Positions 25,001 through 40,000 of a stretch of 64,000 nt of DNA are shown here, piece after piece; position 1 is the first letter of the stretch; every line of letters starts with the position of its first letter. The stretch is from Symsagittifera roscoffensis. Taxonomy: Eukaryota; Xenacoelomorpha; Acoela; Convolutidae. Below the pieces are notes generated by a model. The model did not search any database, was not told where the DNA came from, and worked only from the letters and a program-made list of their open reading frames with translations. The stretch lies in NCBI RefSeq assembly GCF_963678635.1, contig NC_087069.1, positions 52,028,938-52,092,937 of the forward strand. The letters are read 5' to 3'. Made by a program: the position numbers and the translations under genes.

Positions 25001-28000
25001 TTATTGGTATCTTAATCACGACCAATGGATTATTTAAAGTAACGACAGTTCAACTCCTACTAGCTTCCTTTGAGTACCTAAAATTGGGCCTGAAAAACAA
25101 CCTAAGCGATAATTCCTTTCAGCCACTTTCAAAAACATGGTCCGAGCAGCAACCAACACACGAAATGATATCACTCATATTCATGACGATTGAACTAAAT
25201 CACATGTCCTAGATTAATAGGTGAAAACTCTGTAGGTTGTCAGTGGACTTGATTCGGAGAAAAAAATATATATTTTCTTTCATTTAGACTTCCATCAATC
25301 ATAGATTGTAAACTAAAGCATACACGGAAAATGAACCAGCTAAACTTCAGCATTTTTATGTGAAGTCAATCACGTCAAAAATGGACTGAACAATTACGTA
25401 CTCTAGTTTGGACACCATACATGTCAAAACTTCATGACCAGACTCCGAGCAATTCTAGAGCCGGTACTTCAAGCAGCATACTATTTTTCAGACTAAAGGA
25501 AACTAGAACAATTGTCTGCTGTCTAGAAATTGAGCGCAGCGTGTTGCATAAAATTCCAACTTTATTGGACAAATTAAGGTTGTAAAACAAGATATGCTGA
25601 ACTGAAAACCGTTTGGAACAATGAAGTCCTTCCATTTGAGACAAATGTGAGAATTTCCAGAAACAATGTCAACATGATCGTGACATTTTCTGTGAATATG
25701 AAAATTTTAAAAACTACCTAAAGGAAGTGGTGGACGCTCGATTTAAAAAAAACGTCTATGTAAAACATTAAAAATTAGAAGAAAAAAGTCTATAAAAATT
25801 TTTAAAAATACGCTCAATAAACAGCCAGATGCTTGGAAAAACAGAATAAGAAAAGTGGAAAAAGTCTAACAGCATTCAGCCACAGGTTAGTGATTTTTCT
25901 AAAACTAGCCACCAAAAAAGCGGAGAGATAAAACAGATGCTATTAATTTGCTATGCTACGCATACAGCAGAAAGGCTACCAAACACGAGCACAAATACAC
26001 GGGAGTTGGGTTGGAAAAAATTAAACCGTAATATAACACTACGCTCAAAAGCTCGCTGGTTGAAAGTGCGAACGAAGGCAGAGAACAACGCATAGCAAGA
26101 CCGAAGATGATAGTTGACGTAGTAAGGATTAGAAAATCATTTCACATGGAGGATTGTACAACAACGTCAACAAGATGCTTATTTGCATGAAATAAACAAC
26201 AAAGGTTACTATTATTTAATTTAACTGTACGGGTAGAGCTGAAATACGATGAGTTAAAAACAACAGGCAAAACTACCCTTCAGAAAAGCAAAACAAGAAA
26301 ACTTCAAAATCACAAGGAAATAAGGAAACGAGCCTGAAAACGGAAACCAAAAAAAGCGCTTAAAGCCGATGGAGCTCAGGTCGCTGGTTCCAGTCAGAGC
26401 TATTTTGCCACTTAATTTCTGGAGCTACATAGTGAAATAATCTTGCTAGAAATTTTGATTGCTATAAAATAAACATAGCCAACAGACAGTTGGAAAATAG
26501 TCAATTAAAGTAAACAGAAAAATAATATGGACATACTTTTTTGAAAAATCTCACCTTTCGATTTTCAAAAAAATAGATGGCCTTGAAGCTCTTTGAATTT
26601 GTAAAATTTTGATAAAATTAACCCAATTCGAGAAAACTGGGCGGGCAAAAATATTTTTCAATTTGCTGTGATATCTGGTAATTAAATTCCATTTTCGAAA
26701 TTAGAAGTCGATCACGTTTTTCGTGGCCTTTACACTTTCCCTGTTCGATAGTCGAGTTTGCCTTCCTCATAACAACGGAAATCAACTGAACTCAAAAGAA
26801 GTCAAGCAAAAACGCAGAAAAGTACGTTTGAGCCTGCAAAAAAAAATAAAAAATCATCGCAACCTATATAAGTGACTGAACTACGTTCATCGAATCTTAA
26901 AAAACATCTAAAAAACATAGCCCACTGATAGTTGAAAAAAAGTACTGAACGCAAGGAAACTGAAAAAAAACTGACCTGTTTTCTGAAAAACAGTCAATTT
27001 TTGAAATTCGAGAAATAGATAGCCTTAAAACTCTTTGAATTTGGAGAACAATTCGAGGACACTGGATCAATCGTTAAAAACTTCGATTTCGCTGGGAAAT
27101 TGGGAAATCTGTTAATTAATTTCAATTGAAATATCCATCGAAATTAGAAGTCGATCTCACTTTTCGTGACCTTTACACTTTCGCTGATCGATAGTGGAGT
27201 TTCCTTTCCTTATAACAAGGGAAATTACCTGAACCTAAAAGTGAAACCGCGAAAAAGTGAATTCTAGCGAGAACAAATATTTCATCGACTCATGAATTTA
27301 AAATTTGTACGATGAAGAAAGTTTGCTGCCTCATGTTGAGAACGGAGAAGCGACACAATCCAGGTTTTTTCAAGAACAATACCGTTGGGAGACAGATACC
27401 TATTGTGTCATGACTACTCCACTATTTTTTCAGACACCCATGAGATGAAACCACGGCACTAAACTCAATTATAGTCCAGCTGAATAACAAATTACTTACA
27501 ACTGCAGACGCAATATAATGATTACAACACATATCCGATTCATAAGCACTCTGAAAAAGCGTACTTTGTCATCAATCACGCGAAATTACTAATTCAGCTG
27601 TGTGGAAATTCCACTCAATTCATGTCTTTTATTGATTTCAATTTATAATTTTTGAGACTGTTTTCCTAATACAATTTTAAAAATACATTCCTGCGCACTT
27701 GTAAATAATTTTTCTATGGTTAAGGAAAAAGACAAGGTTTAAAGACTGCTATTTCAGTTAGATAAAGTAATCACAATTTGCACAGAGAGGCGAAGCTGAG
27801 TTTTTCACCACTTGCGATATAAAAAGTCACTGAAGCGCGCAAAAACTGAAAAAACGCAAAAGAAAAAACAACCGAAACTTTTATATGTTTGTCTTTAAAT
27901 TAACTCATTTTGATACTATGTTTATCTAACTAACTTTGATGAAAACCTGTGGCGGATCACAACAACCAGCCTTGAACTAGCATGAAATACTACCGAGCGG

Positions 28001-31000
28001 AAACTATGCAGACCAAACCAGGATGGTGGGATAATTTAAGAGCGGAAAATATTGAATAATCTTCGATTTTTTTGGTCGAAAACTCGATGTGCCATAACTT
28101 TGAATCGAGTAGACTCAAAAGTTTTCAGACATCAGGAGAAATCAGAACAAAAAATACGCTGCACTAAGTCCAAACAAACTAAGACGAAACAATTATCCAA
28201 AAGACAAATGCTGGCGAAAAAACTCTCGTCCATTTTTTTTGTTCGATATCACGAAAATTTTGGTGGGTACAAAAAGGAAATACACAGGAGCCTGGTTACA
28301 CTTGAATTGCACATAAAACACTATAAGAAAATCATAATGTTAACGATTTACAGGTTTTTGTGACTCTTTTTTTTCTGAAAACCTAGTCTCTTGCTTAGAG
28401 AAGTTATCGCTCTTCAAAAATACATAGGCTAGAAAGCACTTAAAGCAAAGTGAAAATCAATTGACTGAATGATTGAAAATTATACCGGGAAAACTGCGAA
28501 ACAACTCAGAATTTCAATTAAGATTTCGATGTTTTAAGACTTCGATTTTTAACATAATTTTTTCTAACTTTTTCAAAGAAGGTCAGAGAAACGATTTAAA
28601 AATTCCAAGCATACCGTATAAAAGTTGAATTAATACAAAAAAAAATTGTAAACAAATAAAAAAAACATTAGGCAAATAAACTGACAGAATTCAAGCCGAC
28701 ATTTAATAAGCTGAAAGTTTGTTAGTTTTAAACTCAAACTGCCTCCGAAATTGCAGTCTTACTGTGCGAAAAAAAGCTCCTTCGTGGACATTTAATATGT
28801 GGTCCAAACTCCTCTAAACGATGCACGCATTTCATCTGTGCGAGAAACGAACCCAAGTGTCCCAGAACCGATTGCAGAAATCATACGGCCAAATACTCAT
28901 CAAACTCCAGTGTCAGTGATTTGCCTGTTGATTCATATAATGGAATGCCTGCATTTCAACCCCCGACTGGAATCGCACTTCACATGCGGATGACATACTA
29001 TTGTAAATTAATCTATCGAAGCTCAAATTTTGCGACGAATTACAAACTGCAATGTGAAAATTCAAATTTCGCATTAGCCATTTTAAGGTTCTCGGTCACT
29101 TCAATTATCTGTATCGAAATCACATCGAGTTCCAATGAATCAAGTTTCACAGCACATGAGCTCGCTGCGAAAGTCAGATTTGCAGAAAATGCCGGACTGG
29201 TGAACATTCGGACCAAACACGTGAAATGGTCCCTTTTGAAAATCAAATGCGAAGCAGTCGTTTTTGAAAACTTTATCAAATTTTAAAATCTGTGAATACT
29301 TTAAAATCAAATTTTAGTAAACTGCGAATAGTTTTTGAGCTCTTTTCTGAAACGATTCGATTCTTAATGACAAATAATGCAAGGAATATTCAGTAACAAA
29401 ATGAAAGCAGTAACAAAATCAAAAGTGAACCACGGGTTGAGTCAATTTTTATAACGCTACGATGCAGACAAGATGGATACTTTTGAGCACCTAGTTGAGT
29501 AAGATAAATACATTGACAAGGCTGCGTTGCACAAACTTTTGGACGAAACCACATTGTAACTGCAGTTGATATTTTATCTACAATCAGTTGCGAAACACCC
29601 GTACCCGTTACGTGGACAGTCGAAAAAAAAAACGACAACGAGATAGGAATTGATAAACGGAGTAGAAAGCTCACGAAGCTATTGATGGGAATTGATGTGA
29701 ATATTACGGTTAACATGAATAGTGTATGATGGCGTTGATTATCATCTCATATAAAAATCGAATAACAACCAAATCGACTTTACTATAACCAGTCACGAGA
29801 TCAAATGTGAACCAAGCCAAGAGTTGCATCAATTGTCTCAAAACTTAATTCATGCATTTAGTCAACTAATTGAGTCAGGAAGGGGGAAATTACATTCAAC
29901 ATCTGCACCAATATGTGGAGACAAAAACCACTGTAAGCGCAGATTCAGTTTCTACAATCAAAAGCCAAAACACAGTTAAGGTTAAAATCATTTAAAAAAT
30001 AACGGCGGAGTGAATGTAATTGATGAAGTTAGAGGACATCGCAGAGCAAGGCGATTCGTGAGAATTGATGTAAAAAAATATCGGGCCGACTGAAATGTCC
30101 CGGCAGAATAGTTATTAGACAGAGTAAACAATCAGCTGATATGCACACGTGATAAAAATGCGGGTGACTTGACCATACTCAAACTAAACGGGCTGAATTT
30201 GGAATTATTGAGCTCAAAACTGAAGAGGTCATTTAACTTGATATATAACGGCCATGAGAGAAAACGGCGCACAACAGATACATAACTTGGACATTGACAG
30301 CAATAATCGCGTGTATGTCTGCATGTTATATGTAACGGATGTTCGCATTAGTGGAGAATGGAAGAAGTGGGAAACTTAGAAAAATTAGACCGAAGAAAAA
30401 CGAAGAAAAATTAGACACTTCAGGTATTCTGAATGGAAAAGGGACATTGTGGACGATGTTGGGGTATGATGACACTATTGCAGTACTCGTCTCTGATTTT
30501 CGTAAAGGAGCAGCCAAATGGGCTTGTGTGACTGTTTATTCCAATCAGGAGAGACAACATACAGTGCCCATTGACATAATAACTGAAGATACTGTATGTT
30601 TTCAAAGCTATGTGATGGTCAATGAGACCACGCTACTCCTCAGTTGTGGAAATAACAACAACAGAGTGGCAGTGGTCTCATTGCCAACACCAAAACCATG
30701 AGAACAACAAACCCATGACTCAAATCAGACGAAAACACAAGCGACAAAAGAAACAGGCAATCTGCAACCTGTTTATGTCAAGTATATCACTCTAAGTGGA
30801 GTTGAAAAACTACAGATATTGATTTGGATACCGTCTTTACTGGAGCCCGAAGACCTGCCTTCGACTACCTCATTAAGAGGGTACCTTTTTGCCAGGAGTT
30901 TGAATGAAGACGAAGATACAATTAAAACACTAGTGTACGATATAGACTTAGAGAGTGTGCTGTCCAAGGTTGAGAATGGAGAAGAGACAACAATTAAGCC

Positions 31001-34000
31001 TATTTTAGGAGTAACACCGTTGAAAGACATATGGGCCTTGTGTTTCATAGATCACTCCACTATTTTTGCTAGCACTATGAAATTGAGACCACGGATACTC
31101 AAGCTTAATTACAGTCCAGCGGAATGACAACTTTCTTACAACTGTAGACGCATGATTATGATTACAATACATATCCGATTCCGAAACACTTCAAAAATAA
31201 GCATACATTGAACATACAAGATGTGATTAGTCCAACTGAATAGGAAAATTCAGTTGTGTGGAAAATCCACTGAATTCAAGCCCCCTAAACAAAGGACCAG
31301 AATTTTACTAACTTAAAACGAGATTATATTTTGCCACAATAATGAAAACAAAGATATAATCATAACCTTAGTGTAAGATATAGGCTTAGAGATAATTTAT
31401 TTACTGTTGTACACGGACGATCATGAGCACAGTATATAACTGATTCAGAAGCTCTGGATAAAAAATAATGGGTTTGAATAATCAGATAAAAAAACTTTCA
31501 TTTTAATTGAGGAAACTGATCAATTTGAATAATTCGTCCATCAAACGACTGACATTTGCAGATCCACTCGATCCAGCCAATAGCACTTGAGCAGACAGAG
31601 GATTCTATTGGATAAGCTGCACTACAAGCAACAAAACGCGAAGAATTAGATTTAAGAAAGTTTAAATAAAGAGAAAAGGGCAACAAAAAACTATCAATGA
31701 GTTTTCAAAGGGAAGCCTCGAAAATCCAAAACAACTGCCCTTATAAAAATGTGCTACTGGCGCTTACAGAATCTAGCTAATAGTACAGCAGAGATGCATG
31801 CATTATACTGACAATACAATGCAGTAAAACTGCCACCATGATGAGCACTATTTTATGCGAGTTTGGGAAAAGTGAAGTCATTATCTAACACAAAGCTCGC
31901 AAGATCGCTTGTGTGACTTTTTTGAAATAATTATTTGTCGAATGAGCCATGGATCACTCAACAATTTTTCAACGACTGGTAATGCTAGAATACGAACACT
32001 CGAACTCAATTACGAACCAGCTGAAAAACACCTCTCAACTGTATACGAACAACCATAAACTACAAACACACCAAAATCAGAAGCTATCAAAAAATGCTAA
32101 CTGTTCAACTAATTTATTCGAACTGATATCTAAGTTTTTATAACTCCACTCAATTAAAGTCTTTTATTGACTTCATTGGGTAACAATATTCTAAATTCTT
32201 GAATAAAAAGTATTTCAATTTTTACTTCATAGGCACCCAGTAATTTTTGTGGTTCATTTTTCTATGATTATAGTTTAACATCAAAGAAAAAAATTAAAGA
32301 TCCTTTGAATATAGCAACCTTAGTTATGTTTCTTGCAATATAATGATGTTCTTTACCATTGATTAAAAATCTTCAAAATTACTTTCCAACAACATTATAT
32401 TCAGACTAAATTTTGGTTTTAGTTTTATCTGCAATTAATAGCGAAAACCATCTTAATGTAAAAACTGTTGGAAAGAACACCAGTCTTCAAGGCGATTGCC
32501 GGTAATTGATTTGAAGAAATTTGTTGGCCTACCAACATTTACGGAGAGATCCGTGCACGACCATGTAAACAGGCAGATGATATGCTTTGATAGAAACATT
32601 AAGGGTCACTTAACTATACTCATAATGCACGGGTTGAACTTAAAATCAATGAGCAAAAAAACTGAATAGGTCAAGACTTTGATAAAACTCAGAAGAAATG
32701 GTGCACAAAATAATGACTTGGCCACTGACAGAAGTCAAATTCTAAAAATCCATTGGATAATAGGTTTTATGCCTAAGATGGGATATTTAGGAAGCTTTTA
32801 GGGTATGGTGACAGTATAGCAGTGTATTGTTCTATCGCATTACAGTGCAGTGTTGTATGTATTGCAGAAATCGTTTTGAACTATTGCCTAGACAGAGCAT
32901 ACCAATGGACTCGTGTGCTCGTTTTTTTTTTATCAGGAGAGGCAAAACAGTACATTGACCTATTAATTATAGATTGTTTTCTATATCCTACAAGCAATTT
33001 GTTGGCCAATGATAACACTCTTCTCCTCAGTTGTAGCTGTAACAATAGAGCGGCAGTGGACTCATTGTCAACACCAAAACCACAAAAACAACAAGTGAAC
33101 AACCAGACTAAAACGCAGACTACAGGGAAACAGCCATCTTACAGCCTTTGTTACGTTAATTAGTCTAAGTGGAGCTGAAAATTATTCAATCTGACTTGTT
33201 TATCGTGTTTGCCCCAACCGGAAGACCAGATTTTGACTAACTAAATCAGAAGATACCCTTTTGCCATGAGTTTGAATGAAAACGAAGATGCATTTAAAAC
33301 CATTGACTCCGAGAGTGTGCTATCTCATTTTGAGAAAGTCGATGAGTTAGCAATTCAGCCCATGTCAGAAATTACAGCATTGGAAGACAAGTAAACCTGT
33401 AATGTCATAGACCTCTCCAATTTTTTGCTACAACCATCGATTTAAGAGCACGGATACTCAAACTCAATCAAAGTCCTGCATGATGACAACTGTTATCTGC
33501 ACGGACGATAAAGATTACAACACACACCCGACTTAGAAGCTCTGAAAAAACAATTTGTGCGACTAATCACACTGTATTGATATATTAATTTGGTTATTCC
33601 ACTCAGATCAAATTCTGTATTGATTTCATTTGAGAAACCCGCAAACAAAACCAATGATTGATTTCATAATTTGAACTGGAATTTGAATTCTTTGGTACTG
33701 TTTTTATTTAAGTGTTCTTTAATAATTTTCAAAATTCATTCCTAGATCTCAATTCTTTTTTGTTCTATGGTAATGAAAAAGACGAGACAAACACGAAAAA
33801 GTTAATGACAGTAGATATTGCGTCGATGCTGTTAAGAAATACAGAACGGGTTACACATATAAATGAACAGCCAAGAAGCTGGAACTGTAGCTACCAAAGA
33901 AGAAAGGCAAGGTAAATCCGGCAGGAATTTTGACTGACACTTTTTTGATAAAATGAAAAACTGGATTAAAATGGGTTAATTTTTTTGAGCTTGGAATTCC

Positions 34001-37000
34001 AAATATTAAAATCCACTTTTGAAACAAGAAAGCGTTTTTTTCCGGCGCCATTTCTGCGTTCGTAATTGGTGAACGCAATTGAATTTGAATTAGCGTTTAA
34101 CGCACCTCCGATGCTTCGAAATTTTTCGACAACTCATGAAAATCGCATATATTGGAAACAAGATCTGCAAACTTTTAGTGTATTCTGACTGCACCAATTA
34201 TAGTGTTGGTAATTTCAAACTTATAAATTTTTTTAATTCCCATTTTGAAAAACCAGAAAAGCCTCATCTCGAAACCTTAATGGGCCTCCGGAGAAATTTG
34301 GAGGCAAGATTTGCAACCACTGAGAGTCCTTAAGAGCACCTACAATAGGGTTGGGAATTTCAAATTTAGTGAATTTTTTTAAACCTAAATTTCCCGAAAA
34401 AAAAAACTTAAAAAACGTCTTATCTCGAAAGCTAAAAGGATTTGAGCGCATTCATATTTAGAGGCAAGATTTGAGACGCCTGGGTGTACGCTAACAATAA
34501 TGATGTGTCTTTATCAAGTTAGTAGTTTCAAATTTTGTAGGCAAGATTAGCAACTCCTTAGAGTACCCTGACAGCACCCAACGACAGGGCTGGGAATTTC
34601 AGATTTTTAAAACAAAATTAATTTAAGTTTTCTGAAAATTTTTGAAAAAATCACGAACATCGTCATAACTCGAAAACTACAAGGTTTTGATCCGTCATAC
34701 GTGGAGGCAAGATTAGCAATCCTTCTGACAGGCCCCAAGTACAGGGTTGGTAATTTCAGATTTTGAAAACAAAATTAATTTAAGTTTTCTGAAAATTTTG
34801 AAAAAACAAAAAACGTCATTTCTCGAAAACTACAAGGATTTGAGAAGTCATATTAGGAGGCCAGACTCGCAATCCTTGAGAGTACTCTGATAGGATCTAA
34901 CTAAAGGGTTGTAAATTACTTTTAAATTTGAGCTTTCTGAAAAAAAAATCACAAAAAATGTCTTATCTGGTTAACTAAATGTTTTTGGGCATTCAAAATT
35001 GGAGGCCAAAACTGCAACCCCTTGGAGAATGCTGACAGAATCACAAAATTGGGCTGCTTATTTTAAACTCGGTGAAATAACCACTAAAACCAAAATGTAA
35101 ATGCATTAATATGTATGATGCACTTCGGTAGTAAAAGCAGGTTGAGACTTTAGCTTAAAAAAATATGAAGATCTATATGAGTAAAATCACTTCTTTCTTT
35201 TAAACTTAAAATGAACAAGAAAACCGAAAAAAAAATTGATTGAGCTTTTTGAATATTTTTCAACTTTCGATTTTCGAAGAAGAAAATATATCACAATGTA
35301 GCTCATTAAATTAGTTAGGTAGCTCTTTAACATTGATACTTTTTCAATAAAAAAAATCCTATTAAGAGAAAACTGGATCAATAGAGAATCTTTAATCCGA
35401 GAAGCTATTCACTTTTTCGTGGTCTCTTCACTTTTGCTGTTGATGGGGTATTTGCCTTCAGTTAAAAGAGGAAACGAAGTCAACTTAAAAAACAGCCAAT
35501 CGAAGATTGGATGGAAGATAGAAATGAACGCAAGTAAAAAACACTGACTTACTTGAAAAATCTTCACATTCGAATTTCAAAGAAAAAAATAGATGCCGCA
35601 TAAGCTTTTTGAATTTGTAGAACAATTTATGATTGGCGCTTTTTTGATAACAATAACCCAGCTTGAGAAAACTGGATCAACAGGTAAAGTTTTTATTCCG
35701 CTGGAAACCTCATAATTAAATTCGAGTAGAAATCGTTCACAATTTTTGGGCCATTTCCACGTTCGTATTAGGAGAGTGCTATTTACGTCACTTTCAGCGG
35801 ATGAATTTCAATTGAACTCGAAAAGTGCATATATACTTAAAAGCATTTATAAATGCATCAATATTTACGAATGCACTTCTGTAGTTATTAGAGACTTCTA
35901 AGATTTTTCCTAAAAAAAAACTTTAAAAAAATCAGCAAGACCTATCTAAGAATCTTCACTACGATCATTACTCTTTAAAACCAAAATTCTAACCGCAAAT
36001 AACCATTTTCTCGCATGAACAAAGATAAATATTCTACCTCAGAAAAAAAAAAAAATCAAAGAGCTGTTTAATGACTCATAATATTCAGACCCATATATAG
36101 ATATCATCAAAATAAATTCAATCTTTTCCACTTAAAAACAAGGATTTTTTTAGGTACATTTCGAAAAGTTGATCATAAAAAACGGCAATTTTTCGGCGCG
36201 TGCACTCCCCTAAAAACTTGCACATATTAACGCCGAAGGTGTCTGTAGAAAATTTGATGGCTTAATCGTCCCCCCCCCCACCCTCTAAACCCGCTAGTGT
36301 GAAAACATTTGTATTTCACACCTCAATTAAATATTTTTAAAATTTATTATTATTTATTATAAGTACAAACTCTTACTTGATGCGGTGCTCCCGAAGTGTA
36401 TCCTGCTCCTGATGACTTGTTCCTGTCATTGGTCTTGTTCACTCTGATTGGAACCCCCTCCCCACAAGACAGGTACTCCGTGCCATCCAGAGTCAGTGCC
36501 TTCTCTATTTCTGACTCATCGCTGAAGTTCACAAATCCGAATCTCTTCGTGCCTTGCTGGTCCAAGTACGTGTGAGCCGACACTATCGTCTCCGGACACT
36601 GAAAAGAAGAAAAGAGACATGCTCTAAGATGGCAACTTAATTCCTGAGTAAAACCGAAGGTTCGCAGCTTAAATGAAGTCTTTTCTATTATAACAACTGT
36701 TCGCTCTCGCTTTACTCGCTCGCAAGTTAGACTAAAACTCATAACTCTCCAACCAGTTTTTCTTGACAATGAGAACACTTCTGGGAATCTCGACAACGAG
36801 AAAACTCTTTGGAATTTTTTCCATCGAATCAAGACTGAATGGGCTTCAATATGAAATATGAAATCACTCGACCAATATTGATAATTATTTGCTGGCTTTT
36901 CGCAACTCACTTATCACTAACATATTCTAGAATTTGAAACTGGTCGGATCCAATCAAACTAGGCGCCAGAAAATTAGTGCAGACAAACTTGGGTAATTGT

Positions 37001-40000
37001 ACACAGAACAATTTGATCTATCCGCCAACAGTTCGAGTACAAAAACTCAATAATAAAAATAACTTTAAGACTATTTTTTCTCATTTTATAATGCAGGTCA
37101 ACTGATTTTTATTTATTCAATACTAGTTTTTTTAAAAGCAAGAGGATAAAAACGGTTTATACCAAATAAGGAACAAAAAACATATTAGCATTGGTCTTCA
37201 AAACACAAGAGTTGAGAAAAACTTTCAAATGGGACAAAACAATACTCTGACTTCATATGCATCGACCAACATTTAGACAGCATGAAACTAGTTTTGAGCG
37301 GTTTGAAAATCATTCGAAGCAACTTCTAATTTATTGTTGAAGCTTAAACGGTTTTTATTTGAATCGTGACAACACTGATCTTTATTTGGCAGATACCATT
37401 TTTAGTTTCAATTAATTTTCGGTTCACAACATCTAACAAATTCGTTCAAATTCAGGTTCCATAAAATCACGATGTCATGGCTAAAATTATCGTTTGATCA
37501 AACTCAAACGCTGGCTAAATGCTGCTGATTAAAAAACAACGAACAAATATTTTGGATAATATATAACGCATATCTTTAACTATTTGTTATCATGGTATTT
37601 GGACAGTATTCGTTCCAGACTGTAATCACCGTTCTCAATTGAAAACGATTACGTAAAAGTTTAAATTTAGTCAAATTTGCTGACTAAACACGATTTATGT
37701 AAAGATTACATAATTGTACAGCATTCAATGTACAGCTTGTGTGTATTTCGATTCACGGGGAGATCATTGACTTACAGCATTGAGATGTTTTGATTTTATT
37801 CATTTTGAAGGCAAAAAAATAGACGAAGCGTAGCTTCAGTGTCTTTCCTGCTTTCTCCTACCCTCTCAAAATCCGTGAAAACTTCGTTCATAACCGAAAA
37901 CTAAAATGTTGTCATGAAAGTAGAAAATCTTCGTGCATCTTGTGTTATCCGGAGGGGAAACGACCCAAAATTAGGTCACTAATCAGATACATTTTATATC
38001 AAGATCTTTTGGACTGAATGCAGTTTTTAAGCAAAAAAAAAAGAATACATACGAAGACAAGGTTATTTAAATTACAAGTTGAAGGAGTAAATCAAAACAC
38101 TTAGAAAAACTGCAATGAAAAATGCGTACATCAAAACAAAAAAAAGCAATTCTGTATGACAACTAGGCCGGTTGATTTCTTTTTAAAACAAAATTTTTAC
38201 CGTAAGAAAAAAGAAGCCCTGGTCAGATTCGAACCGAGGACTTTTGCCTTCCAGGCTTATTCTTTATCCCCAGACCAAGTGATCCAGAATTATTCAGAAA
38301 CTTAAAGTCATTATGAACAAAGATACCAAGTGATTCTGTTAAACAAGTTTTTAACGCAACAAAGTTTTTTTCTTCATTTTATCCCCCCACACGATATGTA
38401 TATTACTAAGGGTGTGTTTGGCGTCTCGTTTTGTGATAATAGGATTAAAATGCTGCCCTAACTCTTTTCTTACGCGTGTTATAAAAACGCAATTCAGTGC
38501 TGATTTAAATTAAACGGACAAAACGCGTTTAACTTGAAATGTAAAACGCATTTTTCTCAAATTGGGTTGAGTTTAGGTGAAAACTTATGAGGACAAAAGT
38601 TGCTTAAAATTTTAGCAGATTTAATATGGTGTAACTAGTTTTGCGAAATTCGGGCCCGAAATTTTACCCCAAAATGGGTCATTTTGGCTTTTCTTAGTTA
38701 ATCAAAAATCACGCCGAAAATACCCAGTCGATCACAGACACAATTATATCAAAGTGAGCCCCTCACGTAGCCCAACAAACTTTATGAATGGTATTTTCTC
38801 CAAAATAATGTATAAATTAATTTATTTTTGTTTGATAGACAAAAAAAGTTATTTATACTATATAAAATACCAACTTTTTATTTAAAAACAATTTTTAAAC
38901 TATTTGCATTTTTTTTGAAGAAAAAAACTTTCATAAAGTTTGTTGGGCTACATAAGGGGGTCACTTTGATATAACTATGTCTGTGGTCGAATGGGTATTT
39001 TCGGCGTGATTTTTGATTAACTTAGAAAAGCCAAAATGACCCATTTTTGGGGTAAAATTTCGGGCCCGAATTTCGCAAAACAAATTACACCATATTAAAT
39101 CTGCTAAAATTTTAAGCAAGTTTTGTCTTCATAAGTTTTCACCTAAACTCAACCCAATTTGAGAAAAAAGCATTTTAAATTTCAAGTTTAACGCGTTTTG
39201 TCCGGTTAATTCAAATGAGCACTGTATATCGCACTTTAATTTTTCCAAATTGGCCAAATTAGCATTTTCAATCGTCCGTAACTTTGCGAAAAATGATCAC
39301 AGGTGAAATAACTTTTTAAACTTGAGCTTAGAATACCAAGGCAAAAACAACATAGTTCATATGGTATCAAAAAATTCCGACAAAAACGCTTAGCTAACAA
39401 GTCGAAAATTGACTGAATCAAAAAACACACCAAGCATAGATATTCCGCACTTTTTTGGAAAGTCAGAACAAAAAAATCTTATCGCAAGCTATCTTAACAA
39501 GTTAATCAGATTACAAGTTAAACAGTTATAGCACTACAGACGAAATATTATTTCGCCAACGGCTAGAAATCAAAAATACTTATCATTATTTGCTTATAAT
39601 GGGTAGCATAATTGAATTTTAAATAGTTTATTTAATTTAACTCGTATTAACCTCGCAGTGTTGCAAAATCGACAGTTTAATTAGCTTTCTGGTTTTGATT
39701 TGCTTCAGCTTTTGATGCTTACTTATCTCAGTTTGTCTTCAAAATTTAAAGTTCAAAATTTTACGATTCGTAGGGACTAATAGAAAAGACCATCGCAAAG
39801 TCTTGAATAAAAACAACAGGCTGTTGTAGAAAAAGCACAGAATATTTGAACAGTATTTATCCTCGCAGATCATAATAAAACATAACCAACAGAGGAATTC
39901 AATGAACCAACGAAACATGATGACACTTCTATTGCTCATAAATTCACCCAATTAGAAAAATCTGGGTCAATAGATGTTTTTTTTTATTATTTCGCTGGAA

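Larger units (their letters stand above)
23040..36376 (-). other. TRNAU1AP intron 3 (13.3 kb, repeat-filled)
   Basis: The largest intron holds a hAT-like MITE (24,069-24,386), the decayed B-box gene copies on the opposite strand (25.6-33.8 kb), several copies of the common interspersed repeat, and a ~155-bp minisatellite (34,130-35,080). Short sequences rich in GGCGC at ~23,880-23,935 and ~36,180-36,245 resemble each other and mark another minor repeat. Confidence 0.7.

Noticed and set aside
28052-28363. 103-codon basic frame upstream of the large B-box pseudogene
   Set aside because: No homology to the B-box gene, no motif, AT-rich codons; likely chance.
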